The notes: generated by a model from the sequence alone, not told the origin. Positions 52,177 through 60,787 are shown, counted from the stretch's first letter. The stretch is 64,000 nt of DNA from Streptomyces griseosporeus (GCF_014656055.1 NZ_BNBR01000001.1:62001-126000), one strand, 5' to 3'. Translations and numbers: made by a program.

Positions 52177-54873
52177 ATGGTCCGTTATGTGTACGACTTC
52201 GCGGAGGGCGGCCGTGACCTGGCCGGCCTGCTCGGCGGCAAGGGGGCGAACCTGGCGGAGATGACGCGGCTGGGGCTGCCCGTCCCGCCCGGCTTCATCG
52301 TCACCACCGAAGCCTGCCGGGCGTATCTGGCCCGCGGCGCGGAACCCGAGGGCATGTCCCGTGAGGTGTCCGGGCACCTGGCCGTGCTGGAGCGGTCCGC
52401 CGGCCGGAGGCTCGGGCAGCCGGACGATCCGCTGCTGGTCTCCGTCCGCTCCGGGGCGCGCTTCTCGATGCCCGGCATGATGGAGACCGTCCTCGACGTC
52501 GGCCTGAACGACGAGTCCGTCGAGGGCCTCTCCGAGACCTCCGGGAGCCGCAGGTTCGCGTGGGACTCCTACCGCCGTCTCCTGCAGATGTTCGGCAGCA
52601 CGGTCATGGGCGTGGACTCGGCTCTCTTCGAACACGCCATGACCGATCTGAAGACCGTCCGGCGCGTGCCGGACGACGTCCACCTGACCGCCGACGACCT
52701 CGCCGAGCTGGCGCAGAGGTACAAGACGCTGATCCGCGACGAGACGGGCGAGGACTTCCCCCAGTCCCCTGCGGAGCAGCTGCGGCGCGGCGTCCTGGCG
52801 GTCTTCGAGTCGTGGAACGGCGCGCGGGCCCGCCTGTACCGGCGCCGCGAGCACATCGCCGACGACCTGGGCACCGCGGTCAGCGTGCAGCGCATGGTCT
52901 ACGGCAACCTCGGTGCCGACTCCGGCAGCGGCGTCGCCTTCACCCGCGACCCGGCCACCGGACGCCGTGGCGTGTACGGCGACTACCTGCCGAACGCGCA
53001 GGGCGAGGACGTCGTCGCCGGCATCCGCAACACAGTGCCGCTGAGCGACCTGGAGCACCTCGACCCGCGCTCCTACCGGCAGCTGCTCGACCACATGGGC
53101 ACCTTGGAACGCCACTACCGGGACCTGTGTGACATCGAGTTCACCATCGAGCGCGGGACCCTGTGGATGCTGCAGACCCGGGTCGGCAAGCGCACCGCCG
53201 AGGCCGCCTTCGCCATAGCCGCAGCGCTGACCGAGGAGGGGTTGATCAGCGATGACGAAGCGCTGGCCCGAGTCGGCGGGGACGGGCTGGCCCGGCTGAT
53301 GTTCCCCCGCTTCGACGCGGCGCGGGTGGGCGATCCTCTCGCCCGCGGCATCCCGGCCTCACCGGGCGCCGCCGTCGGGGCGGCCGTCTTCGACTCCGCG
53401 GAGGCGGTGAGGCGGGCGGCGGCCGGCGAGAAGGTCGTGCTCGTACGACAGGAGACCACCCCGGACGACCTGCCCGGCATGGTCGCCGCCCAGGCGGTGC
53501 TGACCAGCCGCGGCGGCAAGACCTCGCACGCGGCCGTCGTCGCCCGCGGCATGGGCAAGGTCTGCGTGTGCGGGGCCGAGGAACTGTCCGTCGATCTCGA
53601 CGGCCGCTGCTTCACCACCCGGAACGGCACTCTGGTCGAGGAGGGCACGGTGCTGTCGGTGGACGGCAGCACGGGTGCCGTGTACGCCGGGCCGGTCCCG
53701 CTGGCCGACTCCGCGGTGCTGCACTACCTGGCGACCGGTCGGACCGCGGAAGAGGGCGACGGCGTCGTCGAAGCGGTTGCCCAGGCCCTGGACCACGCCG
53801 ACGCCGTACGGCGGCTGGAGGTCCGCGCCAACGCGGACACGGCCGAGGACGCCGCCCGAGCCCGCCGGTTCGGCGCCCAGGGCATCGGACTGTGCAGAAC
53901 CGAACACATGTTTCTGGGTGACCGGCGCAAGCTGGTCGAGGAGATGATCCTGGCCCGCACCGACGACGAGCGCCGACGGGCACTCGACGCCCTGCTGCCC
54001 CTCCAACGGGCGGACTTCATCGGCATCCTGGAGGCGATGGACGGCTTCCCGGTCACCATCCGCCTGCTGGACCCGCCGCTGCACGAGTTCCTGCCCGGCC
54101 GTACCGAGCTCGCTGTTCGCATCGCTGCCGCCGAGGCCCGTGGCGAGCGGTGCGACCCGCACGACGCGGAGCTGCTGACCGCGGTGACCCGCATGCACGA
54201 GGAGAACCCGATGCTCGGGCTGCGTGGCGTGCGGCTCGGACTGGTGGTGCCGGGCCTGTTCCCGATGCAGGTGCGAGCGGTCGCCGAGGCGGTCGCGCAC
54301 CGGATCCGGGCGGGCGGCGATCCCCAGGCGGAGATCATGGTGCCGCTCGTCGGCGACGTCACGGAGCTGCGCCTGGTGCGCACGGAGGTGGAAGCCGTTC
54401 TCGCCGAGGTGACTGAGGAGTCCGGCGTGCCCGTGCAGTGCCCGGTCGGCACGATGATCGAACTGCCCCGCGCGGCGCTCACGGCGGGCCGGATAGCCGA
54501 GCAGGCGGAATTCTTCTCCTTCGGCACCAACGATCTCACCCAGACCACCTGGGGTTTCTCCCGCGACGACGTGGAGGCGGCGTTCTTCTCCGCCTACCTC
54601 GACAAGGGCGTCTTCACGACGTCCCCGTTCGAGACGATCGACCGGGACGGCGTCGGGCGTCTGGTGCGCATCGCCGTGGCCGAGGGCCGTGCCGCCCGTG
54701 CCGGCCTGAAGATCGGTGTGTGCGGGGAACACGGCGGCGACCCGGAGTCCGTTCACTTCTTCCACACGGCCGGACTGGACTACGTCTCCTGCTCGCCGTT
54801 CCGCATCCCGGTCGCCCGCCTGGAGGCCGGCCGCGCGGCACTGCACGACGCCGACCCGGGCGACAGCCGCTGA
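52177..54873 (+). CDS. ppdK: Pyruvate, phosphate dikinase
   Basis: An 898-residue PPDK interconverting pyruvate + ATP + Pi and PEP + AMP + PPi. The ATP-grasp domain begins FAEGGRDLAGLLGGKGANLA, with SVRSGARFSMPGMMETVLD. The phospho-carrier His451 lies in SRGGKTSHAAVVARGMGK. The PEP/pyruvate domain has the catalytic Cys849 in KIGVCGEHGGDP. Length matches the family. With PflB it can steer carbon between PEP, pyruvate, acetyl-CoA and formate while using PPi chemistry. The ATG at 52177 follows AAGGAG. S. coelicolor carries a PPDK in its Osd cluster, supporting the context. Confidence 0.97.
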   Translation: MVRYVYDFAEGGRDLAGLLGGKGANLAEMTRLGLPVPPGFIVTTEACRAYLARGAEPEGMSREVSGHLAVLERSAGRRLGQPDDPLLVSVRSGARFSMPGMMETVLDVGLNDESVEGLSETSGSRRFAWDSYRRLLQMFGSTVMGVDSALFEHAMTDLKTVRRVPDDVHLTADDLAELAQRYKTLIRDETGEDFPQSPAEQLRRGVLAVFESWNGARARLYRRREHIADDLGTAVSVQRMVYGNLGADSGSGVAFTRDPATGRRGVYGDYLPNAQGEDVVAGIRNTVPLSDLEHLDPRSYRQLLDHMGTLERHYRDLCDIEFTIERGTLWMLQTRVGKRTAEAAFAIAAALTEEGLISDDEALARVGGDGLARLMFPRFDAARVGDPLARGIPASPGAAVGAAVFDSAEAVRRAAAGEKVVLVRQETTPDDLPGMVAAQAVLTSRGGKTSHAAVVARGMGKVCVCGAEELSVDLDGRCFTTRNGTLVEEGTVLSVDGSTGAVYAGPVPLADSAVLHYLATGRTAEEGDGVVEAVAQALDHADAVRRLEVRANADTAEDAARARRFGAQGIGLCRTEHMFLGDRRKLVEEMILARTDDERRRALDALLPLQRADFIGILEAMDGFPVTIRLLDPPLHEFLPGRTELAVRIAAAEARGERCDPHDAELLTAVTRMHEENPMLGLRGVRLGLVVPGLFPMQVRAVAEAVAHRIRAGGDPQAEIMVPLVGDVTELRLVRTEVEAVLAEVTEESGVPVQCPVGTMIELPRAALTAGRIAEQAEFFSFGTNDLTQTTWGFSRDDVEAAFFSAYLDKGVFTTSPFETIDRDGVGRLVRIAVAEGRAARAGLKIGVCGEHGGDPESVHFFHTAGLDYVSCSPFRIPVARLEAGRAALHDADPGDSR

Positions 54874-54929
54874 ACGCACCCCCCGCCCCGCCCACCGGGG
54901 CGGGGCGGCCCTGAGACGGATCGGGACGG

Positions 54930-55083
54930 ATCCCGTTCCGGCAGCGCGCCGCGTTCGCCGCGGCCTGCACAGGGCTGGTGCTGAAGACCCTGTGGTTCAG
55001 CCCATGGCTCTCGCTGGGCGTGCTGCTCGACGTCGGTGTCCTCGCCGCCGTCCTCAGCAGCTGGCCGACGTCACTGTACTGAC
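54930..55083 (+). pseudogene. C-terminal fragment of a membrane protein
   Basis: The plus strand after ppdK reads FRQRAAFAAACTGLVLKTLW, then FSPWLSLGVLLDVGVLAAVL, ending SSWPTSLY and TGA. It contains one or two hydrophobic helices and looks like the tail of an integral membrane protein. No start codon with a ribosome site precedes it. It could be the end of a deleted gene between ppdK and the sensor kinase. Confidence 0.3.
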
Positions 55084-55150
55084 GGCTGCGGGCACCGCCC
55101 TGCGTTGGACCGTGCCAGCCAGGGCCGCGTCATAGTAGGCACCGACGCGA

Positions 55151-56929
55151 TCACTCCTCTGGCAGCGGGACCCGCCACTGCAGACGCGTGCCTCCGCTGT
55201 CGGTCGCCGCCTGCCACTCCAGGCTCCCGCCGAGCTGCTCGGCCCGCTCGGCCATGTTGCGCAGACCACTTCGGCGGCCCTCCGGCGGGATTCCCACACC
55301 GTTGTCGGTGACGGTCAGCCGCACCTCCCGGCCGTCGGTCTCCAGCACCACGTCCACCCGATCGGCCTGTGCGTGCCGGCAGACGTTGGTCAGTGCCTCG
55401 GACAGAACGGCGACCACCTGGTCGGCGACCTCCCGGGGCACATGGGTGTCCAAAAGCCCCTCCATACGGACACTCGGCGCGAAGCCCAGTACCGGCGCGG
55501 CGTCGCCGGCCGTCCGCACCGCACGGGCCCGCAGCCCGGACCCTCTGCCGGACTCCCGGGCCCGCAGACCGAAGATCGTGGACCGGATGATCTTGATCGT
55601 CTCGTCCAGATCATCCACGGCCCGCACGACGCGCTCGCCGGCCTCGGGGTGCTCGATGAACCGGCCCGCGCTCTGCAGAGTCATCCCCGTCGCGAACAAC
55701 CGCTGGATCGCCAGGTCGTGCAGATCCCGGGCGATCCGGTCCCGGTCCTTGAGGACCGCGATCTCCTCGGCGTCCCGGCGGCGCTCGGCAAGCTCCATGG
55801 CGACCGCCGCCTGCGCTGCGAAGCCCCGCAGCGGTTCGATCTCCTTGCCCGTGAAAGCCGTCTGCCCGGCCTCGCGTACGAGCAGGACCACGCCTCGCAC
55901 GCCCTCGGCCGTGCCGATGGGGACGGCCACGGCCGGGCCGAGGCCGATGAACCGCTTGGGGCCGGTCGAGGCCCTGTCGTCCCGCGAGACGTCACCGCTG
56001 GTCACCGGGGCGGCGGTGGAGAAGGCCTCCCCGACGAGGCTCCCCTCGACCGGCAGCACCAGTCTCCGGTGGCGGTCTGCCTCCGCGCCGATGGCCAGTT
56101 CGACGGTCAGCGCGCCGGTGTCCTCCATCGGGATGGCGACCACGGCCAGGGCCGCTCCGGTGATCTCGCGGGCACGTTCCGCGATCAGTCCGAGGACGGC
56201 GGTGTGATCGCTGCCGGACATCAGGCTGTGCGTGATCTCGGCATTCGCCTGCAGCCAGCGCTCCCGCAGTCGGGAGTCCTCATAAAGGCGGGCGTTGTCG
56301 ATCGCGACACCGGCGGCCACCGCCAGCGTCGACAGCACCGACTCGTCCTCCTCGTCGAACTCCGCACCGCCGCGCTTCTCGGTCAGGTACAGGTTGCCGA
56401 AGATCTGGTCCCGCACCCGGATGGGGACGCCGAGGAAGGTGTTCATCGGCGGGTGGTGGGCCGGGAAGCCGTAGGAGGCGGGGTGCTGGGACAGCTTCGG
56501 CAGACGGAGCGCCTGCGGGTGGCGGATCAGCTCGCCGAGGATGCCGTGTCCCTCGGGGAACGGACCGATCTCGGCGATCTGCTCCTCGGTGACGCCGACG
56601 GTGTGGAATGCCGACAGTCGCCTGCCGTCCGGGCCGATCACCCCGAGAGCGGCGTACTCGGCGTCCACCAGTACGGCTGCGGCCTCGACGATGCGGCGCA
56701 GCGCCTGCGCCAGGTCGAGTTCCCGCCCGACGGAGAGCACCGCCTCCAGCAAGCTGTGCACCCGGTCTCGCGTGCCGCGGGCAGCGTCCAGCCGGGCTTG
56801 CAGCTCCTCCAGCAACTCGTCCAGTCTGAGCTGTGGCAGCCGGATGCGAGTCTCTTTCTCCTCGGAGCCTGCCACCGGTGGTCCTCCCGATCCGCTCGCC
56901 GCACGGGCCGCCATCCCGTCATGTGCCAC
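55151..56929 (-). CDS. osdK: GAF-domain sensor histidine kinase (DevS/OsdK type)
   Basis: A 592-residue kinase with two GAF domains (about residues 60-205 and 230-385) and a HisKA_3/HATPase_c core. GAF-A contains YGFPAHHPPMNTFLGVPIRV and GNLYLTEKRGGAEF, nearly as in M. tuberculosis DevS. One of His158/159 matches the proximal haem ligand by eye, so O2/NO/CO or redox sensing is likely. The phospho-acceptor is His404 in DRIARDLHDLAIQRLFATGM. The N-box and G-box are SEALTNVCRHAQADRVDVVL and VTDNGVGIPPEGRRSGLRNM. Its partner should be the regulator at 47662. The symbol follows S. coelicolor usage by resemblance. Confidence 0.93.
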   Translation of the reverse strand: MAHDGMAARAASGSGGPPVAGSEEKETRIRLPQLRLDELLEELQARLDAARGTRDRVHSLLEAVLSVGRELDLAQALRRIVEAAAVLVDAEYAALGVIGPDGRRLSAFHTVGVTEEQIAEIGPFPEGHGILGELIRHPQALRLPKLSQHPASYGFPAHHPPMNTFLGVPIRVRDQIFGNLYLTEKRGGAEFDEEDESVLSTLAVAAGVAIDNARLYEDSRLRERWLQANAEITHSLMSGSDHTAVLGLIAERAREITGAALAVVAIPMEDTGALTVELAIGAEADRHRRLVLPVEGSLVGEAFSTAAPVTSGDVSRDDRASTGPKRFIGLGPAVAVPIGTAEGVRGVVLLVREAGQTAFTGKEIEPLRGFAAQAAVAMELAERRRDAEEIAVLKDRDRIARDLHDLAIQRLFATGMTLQSAGRFIEHPEAGERVVRAVDDLDETIKIIRSTIFGLRARESGRGSGLRARAVRTAGDAAPVLGFAPSVRMEGLLDTHVPREVADQVVAVLSEALTNVCRHAQADRVDVVLETDGREVRLTVTDNGVGIPPEGRRSGLRNMAERAEQLGGSLEWQAATDSGGTRLQWRVPLPEE

Positions 56930-57103
56930 GGTAGCCGCACAGGGCAGGGAACGGCACGAGACGGTGCAGGTGATGCGCCGGCGGTCGGCGGCACGGTGAA
57001 CCGGAACAGCGTCAGGGGACAGCCGGGCTGCGAGGACGGGGACGTCGTCAGATTGACCGCCGCGGTGGGCAAGCAGGGCGTCACGGAGATCGGTCTGCGG
57101 CCT

Positions 57104-57635
57104 TCACTCGCCCTGTCGGCGAAGACGGTCCTGGACCTGCGTGGCGATCACCCCGGCCTGAATACGGCGCTCGACTCCGAGCTTCGCTGGCAGACGGGAG
57201 ATGTGGTTCTTCACCGTCTTCTCTGCGCGGAACAGCCTCTGCCCGATCTGCCGGTTGGTCGGTCCCTCTCCGATGAGGGCGAGGACGTCCCGCTCGCCCT
57301 CGGTAAGCCCCGGCAGAGCGTCGGCCTCCTCCTCGGGGCCCTGCTCGTGGCGCAGCCGAGCCATGGGCCGCGTGGTGGCGCTGGCATCGAGCAGGATGCC
57401 CGGTCACTACCGTTCGGACGGCGGAGACCAGGTCGGAGTCCCGGATCTGTTTCCCCACGCAGTCGGAGGCACCCGCCATGATCGAGTCGAGTAGAGCCTC
57501 CTCGTCGTCGAAGGAGGTGAGCATCAGACAGGCCAGCTCCGGCATGCGCGAGCGCAGCTCCCGGCGCACGGTGACGCCGTCACCGTCGGGGAGGCGGATG
57601 GCTTCGTAGGGGCCGGGTCGCTGGCTGTCCGCCAT
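57104..57635 (-). pseudogene. Truncated, frameshifted second OsdR-like response regulator
   Basis: From ATG 57635 (after AAGGAGAGCT) the frame begins MADSQRPGPYEAIRLPDGDG and joins the receiver just after the phospho-acceptor Asp, which is missing together with the first 60 or so residues. The next part ([20 protein letters not shown]) is nearly identical to OsdR. A frameshift near 57400 moves the rest to another frame: LTEGERDVLALIGEGPTNRQ, then [20 protein letters not shown]. It is a decayed osdR paralogue. It still has a promoter-proximal palindrome and a good ribosome site, so a short N-terminal product may be made. Confidence 0.85.
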
Positions 57636-57716
57636 CAGTAGCTCTCCTTGTCCTGACCCGTCGCTCCGGTGCACAGCAAGTCCAGAGTGGCGATCATTTC
57701 GCCGGTTGGGGGAAGT

Positions 57717-57736
57717 ACAGGGCCGTTCGGCCCTGT
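57717..57736. promoter_or_regulatory. Candidate OsdR box (20-bp palindrome)
   Basis: ACAGGGCCGTTCGGCCCTGT is palindromic except at its two central bases, the longest symmetric version in the window. It lies 82 bp upstream of the broken regulator gene and overlaps nothing coding. Confidence 0.72.
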
Positions 57737-57750
57737 GCCCGTGAGCCTGC

Positions 57751-58365
57751 TCAGCGCAGCCAGGGATGGCGGTCGATGAACGGGAGCCGCGCCCAGGTGC
57801 GCCCCAGTCCCCAGGTGGCACCGGCGCCGGTGACCGCCAGAGCGATCAGGGCAGTCGCGTAGATCACGTGGTAGTCGGCGAAGGGGTTCGTCGACATGCT
57901 CGGCGATCCGTCCGACAGGTGCTGGGCCGGCGGCCATTCCGCGATCCACATCAGCGCCATCATCGCGGTGCCCGCCACCCCGGCGAGCCGCAGCGCCACG
58001 CCCGTGGTGAGGGCCAGTCCGATGCCGAGCAAGCCGAGCATGAACAGCCAGTCGACCCACGTGAGCCCAGCCCAGGCATGGAAGGTTGACTGCATCGGGC
58101 CGGCCGCCACACCACTCAGGAAGCCATGGGTCGGCGACCCACCGTGGATCCAGCCCTTCCCTGAGGGAGTCGCGTAGCCGAATCCGAACGTCTTGTCGAG
58201 GAACGCCCACAGAAATACGAAGCCGATCAGCAGCCGCAGCCCGGCCAGGGCGTACCTGCTCGCTGCGGCTTGCTCCAGCACACCGACGGAACGCGTGGCC
58301 GTACCGGCCCGCAGGAGCGGAAATCGGACGACCGGCCGGCGGTCGGGGTGATCGTGAACTGCCAT
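57751..58365 (-). CDS. DoxX/DoxD-like membrane protein
   Basis: A 204-residue integral membrane protein with about four helices. LAGLRLLIGFVFLWAFLDKT is the DoxX start pattern, followed by a periplasmic-like loop (SGKGWIHGGSPTHGFLSGVA), WLFMLGLLGIGLALTTGVAL and an Asp/His-containing loop before the last helix (YHVIYATALIALAVTGAGAT). DoxX/DoxD proteins relate to terminal-oxidase subunits and redox membrane complexes. ATG 58365 has GGAGGGG at a normal distance, better than ATG 58374. A palindrome of the cluster type lies about 82-97 bp upstream. Confidence 0.88.
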   Translation of the reverse strand: MAVHDHPDRRPVVRFPLLRAGTATRSVGVLEQAAASRYALAGLRLLIGFVFLWAFLDKTFGFGYATPSGKGWIHGGSPTHGFLSGVAAGPMQSTFHAWAGLTWVDWLFMLGLLGIGLALTTGVALRLAGVAGTAMMALMWIAEWPPAQHLSDGSPSMSTNPFADYHVIYATALIALAVTGAGATWGLGRTWARLPFIDRHPWLR

Positions 58366-58446
58366 GGAACTCATCCCCTCCAGATCTGACGCGTGGGTCG
58401 CATCAGGTGCGTCTTCACTGTCCCGTGCGCGCCACGCCCATCGGAG

Positions 58447-58462
58447 GGGGCTGGGCGGCCCC
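58447..58462. promoter_or_regulatory. Candidate OsdR box upstream of DoxX-like gene
   Basis: GGGGCTGGGCGGCCCC lies about 82-97 bp upstream of the DoxX-like start. A further weaker match (TGCCGACCGGCCC) lies near 58670-58682. Confidence 0.55.
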
Positions 58463-58473
58463 TGGCAGCGGTC

Positions 58474-58650
58474 CTAACGTCCCGGGTGCCAAAGCCAGTT
58501 GGCGCCGACCAGCGGTCCCGGGCCAGCCGGGGACCACACCGCGATGCCTGGACGCGGTCGGTGACGTCCATGTGGATCAGCCACCGGTAGACGTGGTTGG
58601 CGAACACGACCGGTGTGCCGGTGGCGAACGGGCCGTCGGATCGGCGCCAT
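58474..58650 (-). pseudogene. Small decayed stress-cluster gene
   Basis: The minus strand contains PFATGTPVVFANHVYRWLIH and MDVTDRVQ in one frame and VGANWLWHPGR with a stop in another, so a short protein of 60-70 residues has been split by frameshifts. I do not know the family. The position upstream of the DoxX gene and a nearby palindrome suggest it was once a member of the OsdR-controlled set. Confidence 0.35.
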
Positions 58651-58703
58651 CACCACGCCCTTCAACAGTGCCGACCGGCCCGTACGGCGAGGGGGATCCG
58701 CCC

Positions 58704-59141
58704 TCACGAGCGGTCGAGGCCGTAGGGGCTGCGGCCGCCGACCAGCTCCCGTCCCGTCACAAGCTCTGACGAGACCTGGATGAACAGTTCCTGCACGGAG
58801 GGCACCCAGGACCGCGGACCGGCGCGGACCAGGCGTTGGTGCTCGGCGGGGTCGGTGACCACCGAGGCGGTTCCGGTGACGACCACGCTCCAGCCGCTCT
58901 TGCCGTACGACGTCGATCTCGTCGACCTCGAACGCGACCACGGCGCCGTCGACCGCCCGCGCGAGTTCCGACGTGGCGGAGGTGCACAGCACGACCGTCC
59001 CGTCGGTTTCAGGCAGAAGTTGACCGGCAGGACGGCAGGCAGCGCGCTCCAGGTGAGGACGATGCGCCCCACGGGCACCTTGGCCATCAGCCGGAGACAT
59101 TCCCGCCGGTCCAGTTCGCGAAATCCATCGTTGCGGTACAT
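58704..59141 (-). pseudogene. PPOX (pyridoxamine 5'-phosphate oxidase-like) family gene with compensating frameshifts
   Basis: From 59141 the frame begins MYRNDGFRELDRRECLRLMA and VPVGRIVLTWSALPAVLPVN, the PPOX/Rv-type split-barrel start. A one-base loss near 59022 then moves TDGTVVLCTSATSELARAVD and GAVVAFEVDEID into another frame. A second indel near 58910 returns to the first frame: SGWSVVVTGTASVVTDPAEH, ending GGRSPYGLDRS. As written an open frame exists, but its middle third is nonsense. Such flavin/deazaflavin-binding proteins are common in DosR-type regulons. Sequencing error is possible. Confidence 0.75.
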
Positions 59142-59174
59142 GGGGGTGTCCGTCTCTGACCTGGCGGTCGTCCG

Positions 59175-59462
59175 TCAGACCGTGATCCGGCGTCCGCTGA
59201 TGTGGATCGGATCGATGCGCAGCCACAGCGGGCGCTGTCCGCCGGCCCAGGGCTCGCCGTGAGCCCGCTCGGCCAGCCGGCGCACCTCGTCGGGGTCGGC
59301 GACCGCCCTGGCGGTGCCCCGCACCAGGACGCTCCAGCCGCGGCTGAACGCCTCGTCGATGCGGTCGACCTCAAAGGCGATACGACGTCCCGCGGCTCGG
59401 GCTGGTGTCGCGTGCGGTTCGGTACGGAAGACGCGGGTTCGCCCTGCGGAGCTTTGCCGCAT
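59175..59462 (-). pseudogene. PPOX-family C-terminal fragment
   Basis: The last 75 residues, RRIAFEVDRIDEAFSRGWSV, LVRGTARAVADPDEVRRLAE and GGQRPLWLRIDPIHISGRRI, match the C-terminal half of a PPOX-like split-barrel protein. The N-terminal half with the first strands is absent: the sequence before EPHATPARAAG is unrelated. It lies immediately upstream of the other PPOX-like gene on the same strand. The rearrangement breakpoint coincides with the Rrf2-type operator at 59469. Confidence 0.7.
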
Positions 59463-59468
59463 GCCGTT

Positions 59469-59485
59469 GTAACTGATAGCGTTAC
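59469..59485. promoter_or_regulatory. Rrf2-type operator 1
   Basis: GTAAC-TGATAGC-GTTAC is an inverted repeat with a 7-bp spacer, 37 bp upstream of the Rrf2 gene start. The same arms and spacer recur at 59997-60013, so the Rrf2 protein is likely autoregulatory. Confidence 0.75.
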
Positions 59486-59521
59486 GACGAGGTTGAAGGG
59501 TCGAGGGAGGTGAGGTCCGCG

Positions 59522-59953
59522 GTGAGCGCCAACAGCAGGCTGACCATCGCGGCGCATGCCCTCACGTGGATAGGGCTGTATCAGCGTCGCGGTCATGAGG
59601 TCGCCACCTCCGAGCAGATCGCGACGAGCGTCAACACCAATCCGGTGGTGATCCGACGCCTCCTGGCCGAGCTGCGCAAGGCCGGCCTCGTCGACTCGCG
59701 GCGAGGTACAGGAGCGGGCTGGACGCTCTCCCGCGACCTGGCGGCGATCACCCTGCTCGACGTCCATGAGGCGATCGCTGCCGGGCCGATCTTCGCTCTG
59801 CACCGCTCGACGCCTGACCCCGAGTGCGTCGTGGGCCACGGCATCGGACCGGCGCTGACCTCCGTCTACGACGAGATCGAGGCCGCCCTCCGCAGGGAGC
59901 TGGCGAAAACCACACTTGAGGACGTCCTGCGGGACATCCTCAAAACCGCTTAG
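59522..59953 (+). CDS. Rrf2 family transcriptional regulator
   Basis: The 143-residue protein begins [21 protein letters not shown] winged helix follows: [40 protein letters not shown] and [19 protein letters not shown], all typical of Rrf2/YwnA. One cysteine ([15 protein letters not shown]) is at the position used by some Rrf2 proteins for redox sensing; the three-Cys Fe-S set of IscR is absent. It probably represses the divergentless SDR-SnoaL unit downstream, whose promoter has the same palindrome as its own. GTG 59522 has GGAGGTGAGG upstream. Confidence 0.9.
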   Translation: MSANSRLTIAAHALTWIGLYQRRGHEVATSEQIATSVNTNPVVIRRLLAELRKAGLVDSRRGTGAGWTLSRDLAAITLLDVHEAIAAGPIFALHRSTPDPECVVGHGIGPALTSVYDEIEAALRRELAKTTLEDVLRDILKTA

Positions 59954-59996
59954 CCCATTCCAGGTTCCGGTGGTGGCCCTTTCCGCGCCCACCAAT

Positions 59997-60013
59997 GTAA
60001 CAAAACTGGTTAC
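59997..60013. promoter_or_regulatory. Rrf2-type operator 2
   Basis: GTAAC-AAAACTG-GTTAC has the same arms and 7-bp spacing as 59469-59485 and lies 22 bp upstream of the SDR start, where bound repressor would block transcription. Confidence 0.75.
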
Positions 60014-60034
60014 CTCGAAGATTCGGAGAACCCC

Positions 60035-60787
60035 ATGGGACAGTTGGACGGCAAGACCGCCCTGGTGACCGGCGCCTCTACCGGCATCGGTCTGGCCATC
60101 GCGCGCAGGTTCGCCACCGAGGGAGCGACGGTCTACCTGACCGGCCGCCGCAAGGCCGAACTGAACACCGCCGTCGCGCAGGTCGGCAGCCACGGGATCG
60201 GTATCCAGGGCGATGTGTCGCAGCTCGACGACCTCGACCGGCTCTTCGCCGAGATCACGAAGCGGAGCGGCAGCCTCGACATCGTCGTCGCCAACGCCGG
60301 TGTCGGGGACTACGGTCCGCTCGGAAAGATCACCGAGGAGGAGTACGAACAGACCACCGCCGTCAACCTCAAGGGCACGATCTTCACCGTCCAAAAGGCC
60401 CTGCCCCTCCTGTCGGCCGGGGCCTCGGTGATTCTGCTGTCCTCCAGCGCGGCCCTGCGCGCCGCCCCGGGCCTCGGCGTCTACGCCGCCACCAAGGCCG
60501 CGATCCGCAGCCTCGCCCGCACCTGGGCCGCCGAACTGGCCGGCCGCGGGATCCGGGTCAACGCCCTCACTCCCGGCCCCGTCGAGACTCCCGGCGGCGA
60601 CGAGCTGCGGGCCGCGTTCCCGCAGGGCGACCAGTCCGCGGTGGCCGAACCCGCCGCACCGACCCCGCTCGGCCGCACCGGTCGTCCCGACGAGGTCGCT
60701 GCCACCGCCCTCTACCTGGCCGGAGACGACAGCTCCTTCACCACCGGTGCGGAACTGCTCGTCGACGGCGGCGTCACCCAGCTGTAG
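60035..60787 (+). CDS. SDR family NAD(P)-dependent oxidoreductase
   Basis: A 250-residue classical short-chain dehydrogenase. The cofactor motif is TGASTGIGLAIARRFATEGA (residues 12-31). ANAGVGDYGPLG is the NAG motif. The catalytic Ser is in ILLSSSAALRAAPG and the Tyr-Lys pair in YAATKAAIRSLARTWAAELA. The substrate is unknown. YLTGRRKAEL suggests an NADP preference through the Arg pair. It lies about 80 bp after the Rrf2 gene behind the shared operator and is likely cotranscribed with the SnoaL-like gene that follows. SDRs under Rrf2/YwnA repressors are often detoxification enzymes. Confidence 0.93.
   Translation: MGQLDGKTALVTGASTGIGLAIARRFATEGATVYLTGRRKAELNTAVAQVGSHGIGIQGDVSQLDDLDRLFAEITKRSGSLDIVVANAGVGDYGPLGKITEEEYEQTTAVNLKGTIFTVQKALPLLSAGASVILLSSSAALRAAPGLGVYAATKAAIRSLARTWAAELAGRGIRVNALTPGPVETPGGDELRAAFPQGDQSAVAEPAAPTPLGRTGRPDEVAATALYLAGDDSSFTTGAELLVDGGVTQL

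Noticed and set aside
53359..54879. 506-codon minus-strand frame inside ppdK
   Set aside because: Antisense shadow of a clearly conserved enzyme.
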